From Tetracladium setigerum (taxonomy: Eukaryota; Ascomycota; Leotiomycetes; Helotiales), in contig PZJY01000001.1 in the NCBI GenBank assembly GCA_031472005.1, forward strand, positions 310,001 through 374,000: a DNA stretch of 64,000 bases, given 5' to 3'. The position numbers were made by a program, and so were the translations under genes. The notes under the pieces were generated by a model that did not search any database, was not told where the DNA came from, and saw only the letters and a list, made by a program, of their open reading frames with translations. Positions 45,170 through 55,600 of this stretch are shown here, piece by piece (within the stretch, counting starts at the first letter, position 1; each line of letters starts with the position of its first letter).

Positions 45170-46333
45170 ATGGTATTTCAAATCCGGGCCTCTCCTCTGC
45201 AGCCATTCTTTGGGTTTAATTTACACTTTGACACTTAGCTGACTTCAATCACAGAGCAAACGAAAAGTCGATGAGATGTTGAGCGAGTGGGAATTGGAAT
45301 CGAAGACAGCGCAGTACTTTGTAATCTTCCTCGACATGCTATCTCCAAATCTCTAATATCTCTCCTAGTCTTTTGACAACGAACTCTACTCAGATTTGAT
45401 TGTCAAGTGCGGTACAAAAGAGTACAAGTGCCACAGATCTGTTGTTTGTCTTCAGTCCGAGCCCCTGGCTGGTTTCGTTCGGGGAGACTCCAAGGTATTG
45501 TATTCTTTCTATTCTCGAGTTTATCTAGATCGTATTACAAAATTACTAAATCTATGTGCAGGAGTCTACGACAGGTATTATAGATTTGTCCGCCGATGAC
45601 CCTGATGCGGTGCAAATGATGCTCACATACCTCTACAAAGGCAACTTCAAGGCTATTTGTAGGACGGTGAAAATGTCTGTACCTGTCACTAAACCGATCC
45701 TTCCGATGGAAACGGCTCAAGATCTAGCCCTCACGACTTCTAAAGCCTTACCTATGGCAAGAGACGCGCCCAATTCCTCGACAGAGGTAGATGCTGCAGA
45801 TCATTTTGAAAGCATGATTTTAGTCCTCACAAAGCTGTACATTCTTGCTGACATGCTCGCCATCTCCCCACTCAAAACACTGGCAGCCAAAAAATATGCC
45901 CTATATCTTCCACGAAGCTCGCTCGGTTTCTATTTCTTAGAGAGCCTGCAGCTCATGTTTGATAATACCCTTGCCGAGGATCGCTTCCTAAAAGATATTG
46001 CGATCGACTTTGCTGCAAAGAACGCCGAAGAATTGCTCCAACGGGATGACTTCGTAGATATGTTCCATGAACACACTGTTATTGGACTTGAAATCTTTAG
46101 GGCATCTGTAGGTAGATCTTTACAAATTCTTTTTTGGATTGTAATACTTTCGTGGGGCTGCAAGCTAACGAATTGTCCAGAATCGGGCGTTGAAAATCAT
46201 GGAAGAAGAAATGGAGGATTTTTACGAGTCGAGATTTGCCAAGTGTTGCCGCAATTGCCGACGGCACTTTGAACCAACCAGAAAATTAACTTTGATACTC
46301 TGGTTTCACAGGATCTTGCCATGGAAAACTTGA
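45170..46333 (+). CDS. BTB/POZ domain protein 1, 297 aa
   Basis: Exons 45170..45172 (ATG only), 45255..45320, 45369..45494, 45562..46107 and 46181..46333. The start SKRKVDEMLSEWE is followed by the BTB core: LYSDLIVKCGTKEYKCHRSV, VCLQSEPLAGF, GIIDLSADDPDAVQMMLTYL. The second half is the BACK-like helical part (LYILADMLAISPLKTLAAKK). The last exon gives MEEEMEDFYESRFAKC and a Cys/His patch (CCRNCRRHF). Fungal BTB proteins of this type are expanded; they may be Cullin-3 adaptors, but the partner is unknown. It is paralogous to the next two genes. Confidence 0.8.
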
Positions 46334-46816
46334 GGGATCCGGTCATATACAGCCGCCTGTCTAGATCGATATATCTCCTAGCTACAGCAATAATCTGGCA
46401 CTCAACAAAACTTTCTCGTTTGCCTTGCATCTTCTTATGTGTCTTTCACCCTTGAAATCAAAACTTGGGAAATGATATCTTCAAACAGGATTATGTAAGA
46501 GGTGAATTCTGAAATTGCCTTTTGGAATCAGAAGGCGAAATCAATACTAACTTCACTCCCAAAGTACGTATTTTAGACTTTTGATCTGAGAGCTGAATTG
46601 CAAAGCTGAATCTTTTTTGACTCACACCTGCTCTTCACGCTGTCCACTTCCCCCTACTCCTTACTTTCATATAAAGAGCATCCCAACATCCGCTCCCTCT
46701 TCTCAACAACATTAGCAACAGTGGTATCTCAAGCTCAGTCTCCCTTATTCCTGACAGCAAAGACAACAGGACACTAGCAATATCAAAACAGCCCAATCAG
46801 GCACCAACTCTTCAAT
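46334..46816. other. Intergenic between BTB 1 and BTB 2
   Basis: About 480 bp; likely terminator of BTB 1 and promoter of BTB 2. No gene. Confidence 0.45.
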
Positions 46817-47920
46817 ATGGTACGTTCAACCTCGCGGAGAAGGCTAATTTTGACCTCCTTGCTGACATTGACCCTTCATGTAGAGCAAACGCAAGTATAA
46901 CGAGATGGCCGCCTGGCCTCCCAATCCGAAGACGCACGTCTCTCCTCAACTACCAGTCGGGTTTGTCGTAACCTACTAACATGGACACAGTTTGCTCGAT
47001 ACCGGATTGTACTCTGATCTGGTCATCAAATGCAAAAGCAAGGAGTTCAAAGTTCACCGTTCAGTTGTCTGCTTGCAGTCTGAACCCATGGCGGGATTTT
47101 TGCGTCATCCTATCTCGAAGGTGAGAATTGCTTATTTGGTTCCACATATCTTGAGAATTAGTGTTAATGGGAGGCTCGGAACAAAGGAGTCTCAAACTGG
47201 TATTGTTGACCTCTCCGAGGATGACGAATCGGTTGTGGAGATGATGGTCAATTTCTTCTATTCTGGAGAATTGAAGATGATTCTACCCAGCGAAAAACCA
47301 TCACAACAACCTTGGGAGCCTCAAACAACACATCCCATACCGTCGGCGTATCTCCCAACCCAGAAAAAGTAGCGACGCTCAAGATAGCCCAGCCGGCTGA
47401 AACTTTGATTGCGGCTGCCAAAGTATACATTATTGCAGACCGCTTTCAGGTACCCGAGCTCCAGCGCTTATCGATGAGGACATATCGAGGGACTCTAGAT
47501 CAAGCTTTCAATACTTCTTCATTTCTGAAAAGTATCAAACTCATCTTAGACGAGACAAGAGAGGACGATCCAATGCTAAGAGGTGTAGTCATCAAATTTG
47601 CAGGATTACATGCACAGGACTTACTGGAGCGCAATGATTTCGCTTCGTTGACCACGGAGAGACCCGAGTTTTTACTCGCAGTTTTCAAATCTTCCGTACA
47701 GCAACTGCCTGGTGCGTGTCGAGGTTGTCCTTGGTATGGTTCAAATCATAACAAGGGTATCATTGATACACGAAAATTTTCTAGAGGATATTCATACGCC
47801 AAGAAGGCTGTAGATGGAAAAGCATGGTTCTGCTTGGATTGTGAACGAGGTTTTGACACGAATGATTTGGATGTTGCTGAAGGGATGACGAGGTATCAAC
47901 GTGCGATTGCCAAATTCTGA
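46817..47920 (+). CDS. BTB/POZ domain protein 2, possibly broken
   Basis: The ATG at 46817-46819 is alone in exon 1; exon 2 starts at 46884 (SKRKYNEMAAW), paralogous to BTB 1. The BTB core follows (LYSDLVIKCKSKEFKVHRSV, VCLQSEPMAGFLR), with an intron at about 47120-47189 before ESQTGIVDLSEDDESVV. Near 47285-47310 (A5 run, GAAAAACC) the frame shifts by one base. The second half is AAKVYIIADRFQVPELQRLS and a Cys-rich tail (CRGCPWYG ... FCLDCERGF) with two CxxC pairs. The splice into LLDTGLYSD near 46989 is also unclear, since no GT donor gives the right phase without a weak choice. Confidence 0.65.
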
Positions 47921-48261
47921 TCCATAATCTACTATCGAATGTCGAATGGGTTCCTGGGCGGTGTACAGAGTGATTTCTTTTTACGTCGAAATGGGTTTGT
48001 GAAACCACAGGGTTACATTTGCAGTTATCCTGCCCGAAGATACTTTATTTTAGCTACAGTATCAATGGAAATCAAAGCGCTGGTTTGCAACTCACTCTTC
48101 TGCTCCACGAGTCAAACCGACAAATCTGTCAAGCTGGAAACTCTTTTTGGATTCCACCAATATCCTCGCATTTTCATTCAAGATGACATCACATCATATC
48201 TATCAAGGATTTTCTTTCAGAATGATTTATCTCCAGACTACCCAAGCCTTCCCCCATTATT
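47921..48261. other. Convergent 3' region between BTB 2 and BTB 3
   Basis: About 340 bp without a gene. Confidence 0.45.
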
Positions 48262-49497
48262 TCACAATATGTCCACAAACCACACATCTATACTTCCCTC
48301 CTGTCGTCCTCCCAAACCCTTCCATAGACATGCCCCCATTACCACCCCCAACGCGGCCAGCTGCGGAATATAAACCAACGCATGTCCCTTATCAACTTTA
48401 CACTCCACCTTCGCCTTCCAATTCACCGGCACTTGACTCTCCTTAACCACCAACATCATCCTCATAACATCCGTCGCCATCTCCCCATTATCCACACACA
48501 GTCTCAAAAACTCCGGCTTTTCCAGAAAATACGACGAATACTCCGCCACAGTCTTCGCAGCTATGGAACGCAAATCATCCATGACTTCTGGCGCCCGAGA
48601 AGGGGTACGGTCATAGATTAGCGCAAGCGAGGGGATGAAAAAAGGTGATTTCCAAGCCGAAGGGGCAATGATGGCGTATTTACAGAGTGCGTAGTTTTTG
48701 AGCCGTGGTAGGTCGTATTGCTCTGCTATACAGTAGACGCTGGCGTGGGTGATGAGGCGGGATGGTATGGGTGCTACTTTGCTGGTGAGTTGAGTTGATG
48801 AGGACGGGTAGGTGGGGTTTGATGTTGCGTAGTGGGGTGTGACATCGGGTGAGATAGCTGGTGGGCAGGTTTTGGAGGGGTCAGAGGGCGTTTCGGCGTT
48901 CCAGATTCGGGAAATCCAATCTTTCCTTGGAGGCGTTGGATCAGGTGTGTAGGAGATGGCGGAGATGGGGGTTTCGAAATCGTAGAAACCTTTGTACATG
49001 TATTCTATCATGTGGGAAACAATTTCAGGCTCGTCATCTGAAAGATCTATTTCATTTGTTTGGGATTCCTGCAGCAGTGTTAGCTTTCTGATTTAAGAAA
49101 TTCGTGGACAAATAAAAGGGAACTGATGTACTCTGAAAGGCCCATCAACACAGGCAGCCAAAACCTTGGACTGTGAACACACAACCGCCTTGTGTGCTTT
49201 CCATACTCGATCCTGACATTTTATCACGAGATCTGAATATTTATCCGAGTTATGAAGACTATTTCCCATTTTAGCTCAACAATCTTCCGGTCATGCCCCG
49301 CACATATCCGCTTACGTTGAAAAGGCTTGGGAGACAACAAGATCCACAGCTTCTGAATCCACCTCTCCTGGTAATGCTGGAATAATGACGGGAACAGGAG
49401 CGGTGAAGTTTCGTGATGTCTTGCTCAATTCTTCTGCCTTTTGCGTCAACTCTTGAAGTCTCAACGGCGCTGGAACCGTGATGCTGGGTGTTGACAT
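48262..49497 (-). CDS. BTB/POZ domain protein 3, 371 aa
   Basis: Exons 49497..49316, 49258..49132 and 49068..48262. Exon 1 codes a 60-residue leader (MSTPSITVPAPLRLQELTQK) joined by a GTAAGC...AATAG intron to LHNSDKYSDLVIKCQDRVWK, the BTB start. Next come AVVCSQSKVLAACVDG and IDLSDDEPEIVSHMIEYMYK, a Pro-rich spacer, and the helical second half (ASVYCIAEQYDLPRLKNYAL). It ends in a hydrophobic stretch (YIPQLAALGVVMGACLW) not seen in the other two. Intact frame. Opposite strand to its paralogues. Confidence 0.82.
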
Positions 49498-50244
49498 TTC
49501 CAACTCAGGGGAACTCGAAATTAAGCGAGACCAAACGAACGAGGTGGGGTGTGTCGAGGAGGAACAAAAACAATCAAACAATTCTTTCTGCCAATAATCA
49601 TAAAACAAAATAGAGCTACAGAACCACATGAAAGAATCGAACAAAAAAGACTTCTTACTTGTACCGACTCAAGTATGGGTGCCTGGGCATTTCTGACCGA
49701 CCCGTCCCTGTGGCCTTTTGGCAGAAAGCCTAAGTCACGTGTTTCCCATTGCTGACGCGGTAGAGTCAAGCCATGGCTGCGCAATAGGCTCCGAGATAAT
49801 TTTAGACTGTGTTGGCATTAATAATCTTACCTTGGTTAAGTTCTTTCTCTGTTACTCCAATTCTTCACTTCATAAATGTAAGTTGCCTTATTCACTAATA
49901 CTAGCAAATATTTGCAGCATGGACAAAATATATTTGCCAAGACTTTAAGCAGGTGTATGTTCCTGAACTTATCTACCTCCCCATCCACTGGTGATCGCAT
50001 CGATCTTTCAAATACTGATGTGGGACTTTGAATTTATTTATTGAGTCATGGGTGACAGATATTTGACCTCAAATAACTTAATGAGCAGCAAATTCAAGAA
50101 ACTGGGAATCGAAGGAAATTACACAGGCTAACGGCAATGTCCTGAATACTTGCTGAAACTTACTTGTTTATGTTATCAGCTAGTTATAAGCAACATTAAG
50201 CTATTCTCAGATCTATCTTTCTGACATATCCCATATCCCGAACT
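49498..50244. other. Intergenic
   Basis: About 750 bp: BTB 3 promoter side and the 3' flank of the next minus-strand gene. No gene seen. Confidence 0.45.
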
Positions 50245-51495
50245 TTAGGTCATCGATTTCTTCCTCGAAGAAACAGAAGAAGCAGCAGCCCTCTTCGTTT
50301 TCTCAATAACCACATCATCTTCCACCTTCGCAGATCTCGACATCTTCATTTGCCTTGAAATTTTACACAACGCATGCTCCAAATCCATCACCTGAAGCGG
50401 CCTCTTCTGCACGATCCCACACTCCTTCACAATCTCCTGCAACAAAGGTGGACCTCCTCTAAATGTCTCCTTGGCAGGCCAAGCTCTCGTTCCATCCTCA
50501 AGTACCTTCCACACTGTCTTCAACAATTTTTCTAACTCCAAAGCATCTGGAGGATCTGCGCCGACATGTGCTGCGATGGCGTTGATGGCGTTGCTCGGAC
50601 CAGATGCTTTCGATTTGCTGAGGAGGTGTCCGATGTAATCCTGGATTGTAGGCATGGCGCATATTCCGTATTCTGCCATGTCGCAGGTGATAAGCCAGAC
50701 TAGCAGACCACCAACAGGCAGGGAGGGAATCTCTTTCTTGTGAAGCATTTCGTAGACGGAGGCGAACGATGGCGGGCATCCAGCAGTCGAAGATGAAGAT
50801 GAGTGCCACAGCATTGCCAAATCCAATGAAAACGACCAAAGGCGCTCCAGCATCAAAGGGATCTTGTTGAAGATAACCTGGAATTGACCATATACGCTGA
50901 GTGAGATTCCATAACCAGATGGGCCAGTCCAGCCGCGAATAACTGATATCAACGCTGTGAAGTCAGGCTTTCTGTCACTAGTCTGCTCTGTACCTTTTGA
51001 TGCGGGCAAAACCAAAAGTTGAAGCCTCAGGAGATCCCCGAATGCAAAAGTGCGAAAGATACACAACTGGAACATATCGTGTGATGTGAGGATTGCTGGA
51101 AGTTTTGTAGAGATGAAGCACATCGATGGACCAGTGTGTCGGAGAGGGTACTTCTTGTCACCCGCCATGTGCGAGGAGAGAGCACTTTTGATGTAAGCTG
51201 CGCACGACTTGCCAGCCACTGTTGTCTCCACGACATTATAAGGCTTAGAATAGATATTTGCAGAAGAGGTAGAGTCCTGGCCTAGGCGAAAGAAGTGGAT
51301 GCCGAGCTTGAAGGTTGAGAGGAGCGAGGAGAGGAGTTGCAGCTCAAGAGGGGGGAGATCGAGACTCTGGAGGTAGTACTTTTCGGGTTCAAAGTAAAGA
51401 GGGAAACCCGAGGCAGCCTCTTCCAGTGAATTTGGTGAGTTTGAGCCGCTGTTAAGCAGCTCATCGATTGAGTCGCGTCTCTTTCGTTTCGACAT
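50245..51495 (-). CDS. Hypothetical protein, about 416 aa
   Basis: Not recognised. Single exon. The start at 51495 (MSKRKRRDSIDELLNSG) is preferred over 51519. A basic N-terminus and a basic C-terminus (KTKRAAASSVSSRKKS) flank a mostly hydrophobic/globular middle (LDLPPLELQLLSSLLSTFKL; GGLLVWLITCDMAEYGICAM), suggesting a soluble nuclear protein with a folded core. No enzyme motif or transmembrane pattern is convincing. The long intact frame supports a real gene. Confidence 0.7.
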   Translation of the reverse strand: MSKRKRRDSIDELLNSGSNSPNSLEEAASGFPLYFEPEKYYLQSLDLPPLELQLLSSLLSTFKLGIHFFRLGQDSTSSANIYSKPYNVVETTVAGKSCAAYIKSALSSHMAGDKKYPLRHTGPSMCFISTKLPAILTSHDMFQLCIFRTFAFGDLLRLQLLVLPASKGTEQTSDRKPDFTALISVIRGWTGPSGYGISLSVYGQFQVIFNKIPLMLERLWSFSLDLAMLWHSSSSSTAGCPPSFASVYEMLHKKEIPSLPVGGLLVWLITCDMAEYGICAMPTIQDYIGHLLSKSKASGPSNAINAIAAHVGADPPDALELEKLLKTVWKVLEDGTRAWPAKETFRGGPPLLQEIVKECGIVQKRPLQVMDLEHALCKISRQMKMSRSAKVEDDVVIEKTKRAAASSVSSRKKSMT

Positions 51496-52670
51496 CGCTG
51501 TTTGACCGCAAGTTGTCAATGGGTCGAGGCTGATGTGGTTTGCAGTGTCGGCTGGCTGCGCCTTTGCATCCTTTTATAAACATCAAAAGTGTTCAAGATC
51601 GCTGCTTTATTGCGAATTGACAGTGAAGCATTTCACTCAGAAGGCTGCCGAGAGGGTGAAGCGAGAAGACATATTTCGACGAATTCACCGGCCTGGCCAA
51701 AAGAGATCGGCTGCAATTCTGTGTACTCTGCGCTGTTAAAGCATGTCTATTGTTTTTTTTTCTTTTAATTATTGAGCTAAACCTACAGAGATCGTTCATC
51801 GCTCAAATTTTATCTTATACTACTTTATTTCCGTTGTCTTGTCGCTACTTTTGTTGGCTCACTCATTATATTTGAGCTTGTTATTCTATTCGAATCTATG
51901 TCGTAACCCAGAGGCCAAAAATAGGAGAAATTAATATTTAGTAATGACCAATGTTACTTTAAGAGAGCTCAAAACAGCACGGAATTCCCAAACTTTCCAC
52001 AGGCATGATTCAAATTCTGCCAACGCGTGAAAAATGTGAATGAACAAAACAAATGAGCGTGTTCGACATTTTGACACAAGCACACCCCAAATGTTTCCAA
52101 ACTCACAAGAAGTAAAATATCCCACACAGACAGCATAACAAAGAGTATGCAACATCGATGCTTCTCAAAGGTTGCGCGATTTGATCCAGATCGTTGTTGC
52201 TAAATCATTTCCTGGACTGTGGCTCTTGGCCGTTCCGTTTGAAAGGGAATTGCTTCTTTCGCATCACTTGACAAAGTAGAGGTTTTCACTTGGAAGGCCG
52301 GATATTCAAAGACTCACTTTTTGGAGTTTCAGCTTATCTTGTTTTTGCATCCATCTCACTTTCTGAAAAATAGAAGAGCCTTCGCCAACTTCAACTTCTC
52401 TTCTCCCTCCATCTTCCGTCTACAACCTACCTCAACATCGCACTCTCATCGCATTCTCTTCGTCAGCAACAGTCATACCGAGAGGTCTATCTTACTCTGA
52501 TCGGACTTTTCTCCAATCTCTGCTTCCAATCAACACCAACAAATCTTCCTTCCCTCTTCAATTTGATTTACACAAACCGTTAACTTTCCCCTTGCAGCCA
52601 TAGATCGGTGAGCTCAAGCTCCCTCACATTTTGACTTCTCTCCGAGAATCAACCAAATTGGCCACCAAAG
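51496..52670. other. Intergenic, long promoter region of the sacsin-like gene
   Basis: About 1.2 kb. The 300 bp before 52671 is rich in CT/TC tracts, typical of fungal promoters. No gene seen. Confidence 0.45.
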
Positions 52671-55600
52671 ATGGTACGCCCCATCGCAAGCAATCATCAG
52701 GAGCAATCCATGGTGACAACGCTCAAAGGAATCCTGCGCCTTTATCCCGGAGGCCACACGATCTTCCGCGAGCTTCTCCAGAACGCAGATGACGCCGGGG
52801 CCAAGACAGTGGTAAGTTTCTCCTTGACCGTTTCCTACAAATCAGATTTGTTTGGAGAAATCTAATCATGAAAATCCCAAAAGCGATTCCTCCTCGACGA
52901 CCAATCACACCAAACCAATAACCTAATTCATCCCCATCTCGCACAATACCAAGGCCCAGCACTCCTTTCCTACAACGACGCCGAATTCTCTGATAAGGAC
53001 TTCCAGAACCTCAAGTCCACGGGAGCATCATACAAGTTTGAGGATGGCGCCACGACGGGTAGGTTTGGACTGGGATTCAATTCAGTCTACAATTACACCG
53101 ATTCGCCTGCCATTGTGTCGCGTGATCGACTGCTGTTTCTAGATCCTCATGAGCGATGGCCATCCGATTATGGCAAATCGCCCATGTATGACTTTGTTGC
53201 CGATGCTGGTGATCGTGACATGAAAGGTCAGATGTCTGCGTTTCGTGCTCTGATGCCTGATACAACTCGAGCATTGAGCGGTACTATCATACGAGTTCCC
53301 CTGCGAACAAAAGAACAAGCAGCAGGAAATCAAATCAGTGAGGATAATCCGACGGTCAAGGAAGTGGAAGTGGCCCTCGAGGAGTTTGCTGCTGAGTTTG
53401 GAAACAATGGCTTGTTGTTTATGAGAAATGTGGAGCAACTTGTGATTTCTTCCCGTCGTGGGAGGTCCATTGAGATCCGCCTCAGAAACATGGACGCTGT
53501 TAGGAAGTAAGTGAATGATTTTGAGCTGAATGTGACCCCGCCAACATCTCAAAGTGCTAGGGCCAAGATCAAGAGTGCCTTGGAGCGCGCTGCCAACGAT
53601 CCAACCTTGGTTTTCATCCACTCCTTCATAGTCGAAGTTGAATACAATGACGGTGTTAAATCAAGCCAGACTGAGTTTGCAGTCAATCATTACATCACCG
53701 GAATTTTTGCAGGAGTTTCCACTCATACACTTCCATCGCCGGTTCAAGAATGGTCAAAAAAGGAAAAGTTGATTCCATGGATTGCTGTGGCAGCTCAACT
53801 ACCGGTTTGTGCAAACTCTCAACATATGAATGACCAAGGCCGAACTGACTTATATAGTACCCGGAAAATTTTGCTGGAAGATTTTTCACAGTTCTGCCTC
53901 TGCCTGTCAAGACTACTCAGCCAATTCATATCCATGGCTTATTTGGCATCACGCCCGACCGAGCTAGATTGTATTCCGAGGAAGATCTCAAAGACAAGCC
54001 CATGGCTGCGGAATGGAATCGGTTTCTGTTTAATGCCGCAGTCCCTCGAGCATGGGCAGATCTCCTGCGGTTCATCAGTAGCGACCTTCCTCACACGACC
54101 CTGGACTGGTGGCCATCAAAAACAGACAACCATACGAAGTGTGCTTCAGCCGAAGTTGCCAATCTTGTTCTTGAAGAGAACCTCGCTGTTTTCCCAACTA
54201 CAATGGGATACAAATCTGTAAATGAGGCTTATCTTTCAACCGGAACCGAATCACAGAGACTGATGGATGCCCTCGAAGAGGCAGAAGTCCCTGTCGTATA
54301 TGTCACTCAGCAACTGCGGCCGCTGATCCAGAGTCTTTTTAAGAAGCGAACGATGTCTCCGGTATTGCTCGCCAAATTCTTAGAAAACAATAATGGCCAC
54401 ATCCAAAACTGGTGCGTCGAGACGAAGAAGATCATTCTGGACTTCCTGCTTCCTACAGCAATCGACGGAGTAGCCGATCTCGAGTTGTTCTTATTTGAGG
54501 ACGGAGTTTATCGATCAATCTCCACCACGAATCCATTTCTTAATCGTAATGATTTGGAAAAGAAGGTTTTCGCCGAAGAGAAAAGCCGGACCCTTGACCT
54601 AAATCATGTTACTCCGAAAGTGAAGGAGATCTTGAGTGAAATCTGCATGAAGGGTAGCGACTGTCTTCCGATCCGATATCGAAACACCAAGGATTTCAAG
54701 GAATACTGCATGACACACATCTTCCAAGAGATAACAGCAGGATCAGACTCGATTCAATTACCCAATTCAGCTGCATAGTTAATTCCAGATCTTTGGAGAT
54801 GGATCTCCGCAAATATTGAATCCATCACCAATGAAGAAATTGCCGGGCTTTGGCTTTTACCGTTACTGGACGGTAGACACCACAAGGTTGATCGTCAAAT
54901 ACACGACATGACACCGATAATCGTTGGAGATGGCGATATGGGAGACCTGTTGAGGAGTTTTAGCTCCAATTCCTTATCAAGGGTTCAGCTGTTGTCTGTA
55001 CAGAGAAGCTTAATCTTGAACGTAAAGAGTTGTTTGAGCTCTTTGGTCAAGCAAAAACTGCGGCATTGCTTTGCGTTAAGAACTCTGCAAATGTGATTGA
55101 CCTCACAGAGTGGCTACGAGATAACGCACATCTGGTTGCTGCTGCATCAAGTGTCGAGAAGGTGGTCATTCAGGCAAACCTCGGAAATCTGGCGCAAAAT
55201 GCGGTGGGCTGGAGTTCGACTAGAATTGCTGATATCAAAGAGGCAGTACGGTCCCTCCAAATCTTCTTGAGGGTATCCTGGAATTCGAAACATAACAAGC
55301 CAATAAAAAAATGGACGAACTTGGAGATGGCCAACTCGAGCCATTCTTACATTGGTGTTTCCGATGGCCCAATTCCACTCCTCGATGTTGAAAATGTGAC
55401 TTTCTTGGTAAGCAGACCAAATAGTGCATCAAGAACGTTGCTGGAGAATTTTGGACTTGCGAACAGCTTTAGTACTGCCGATATCATCGAGCGCTACATT
55501 ATTCCAAATTTTGAAAGCTCCCTATCGCCATTTGTCGTCAAGTCTGAAGTCGCAAAGCTTATCATGCAAAATATTTCGTCTTTGACAACTATCCACGATA

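Noticed and set aside
53507..53554. In-frame TAA early in the sacsin-like gene
   Set aside because: A 48-nt intron with strong GTAAGTG donor and AAAG acceptor removes it and keeps frame.
54887..54963. Apparent frameshift plus TAG near 54950 in the sacsin-like gene
   Set aside because: A 77-nt intron (AAG^GTTGAT...TTTTAG) explains both and brings LQFLIKGSAVVC in frame, so no lesion is needed.
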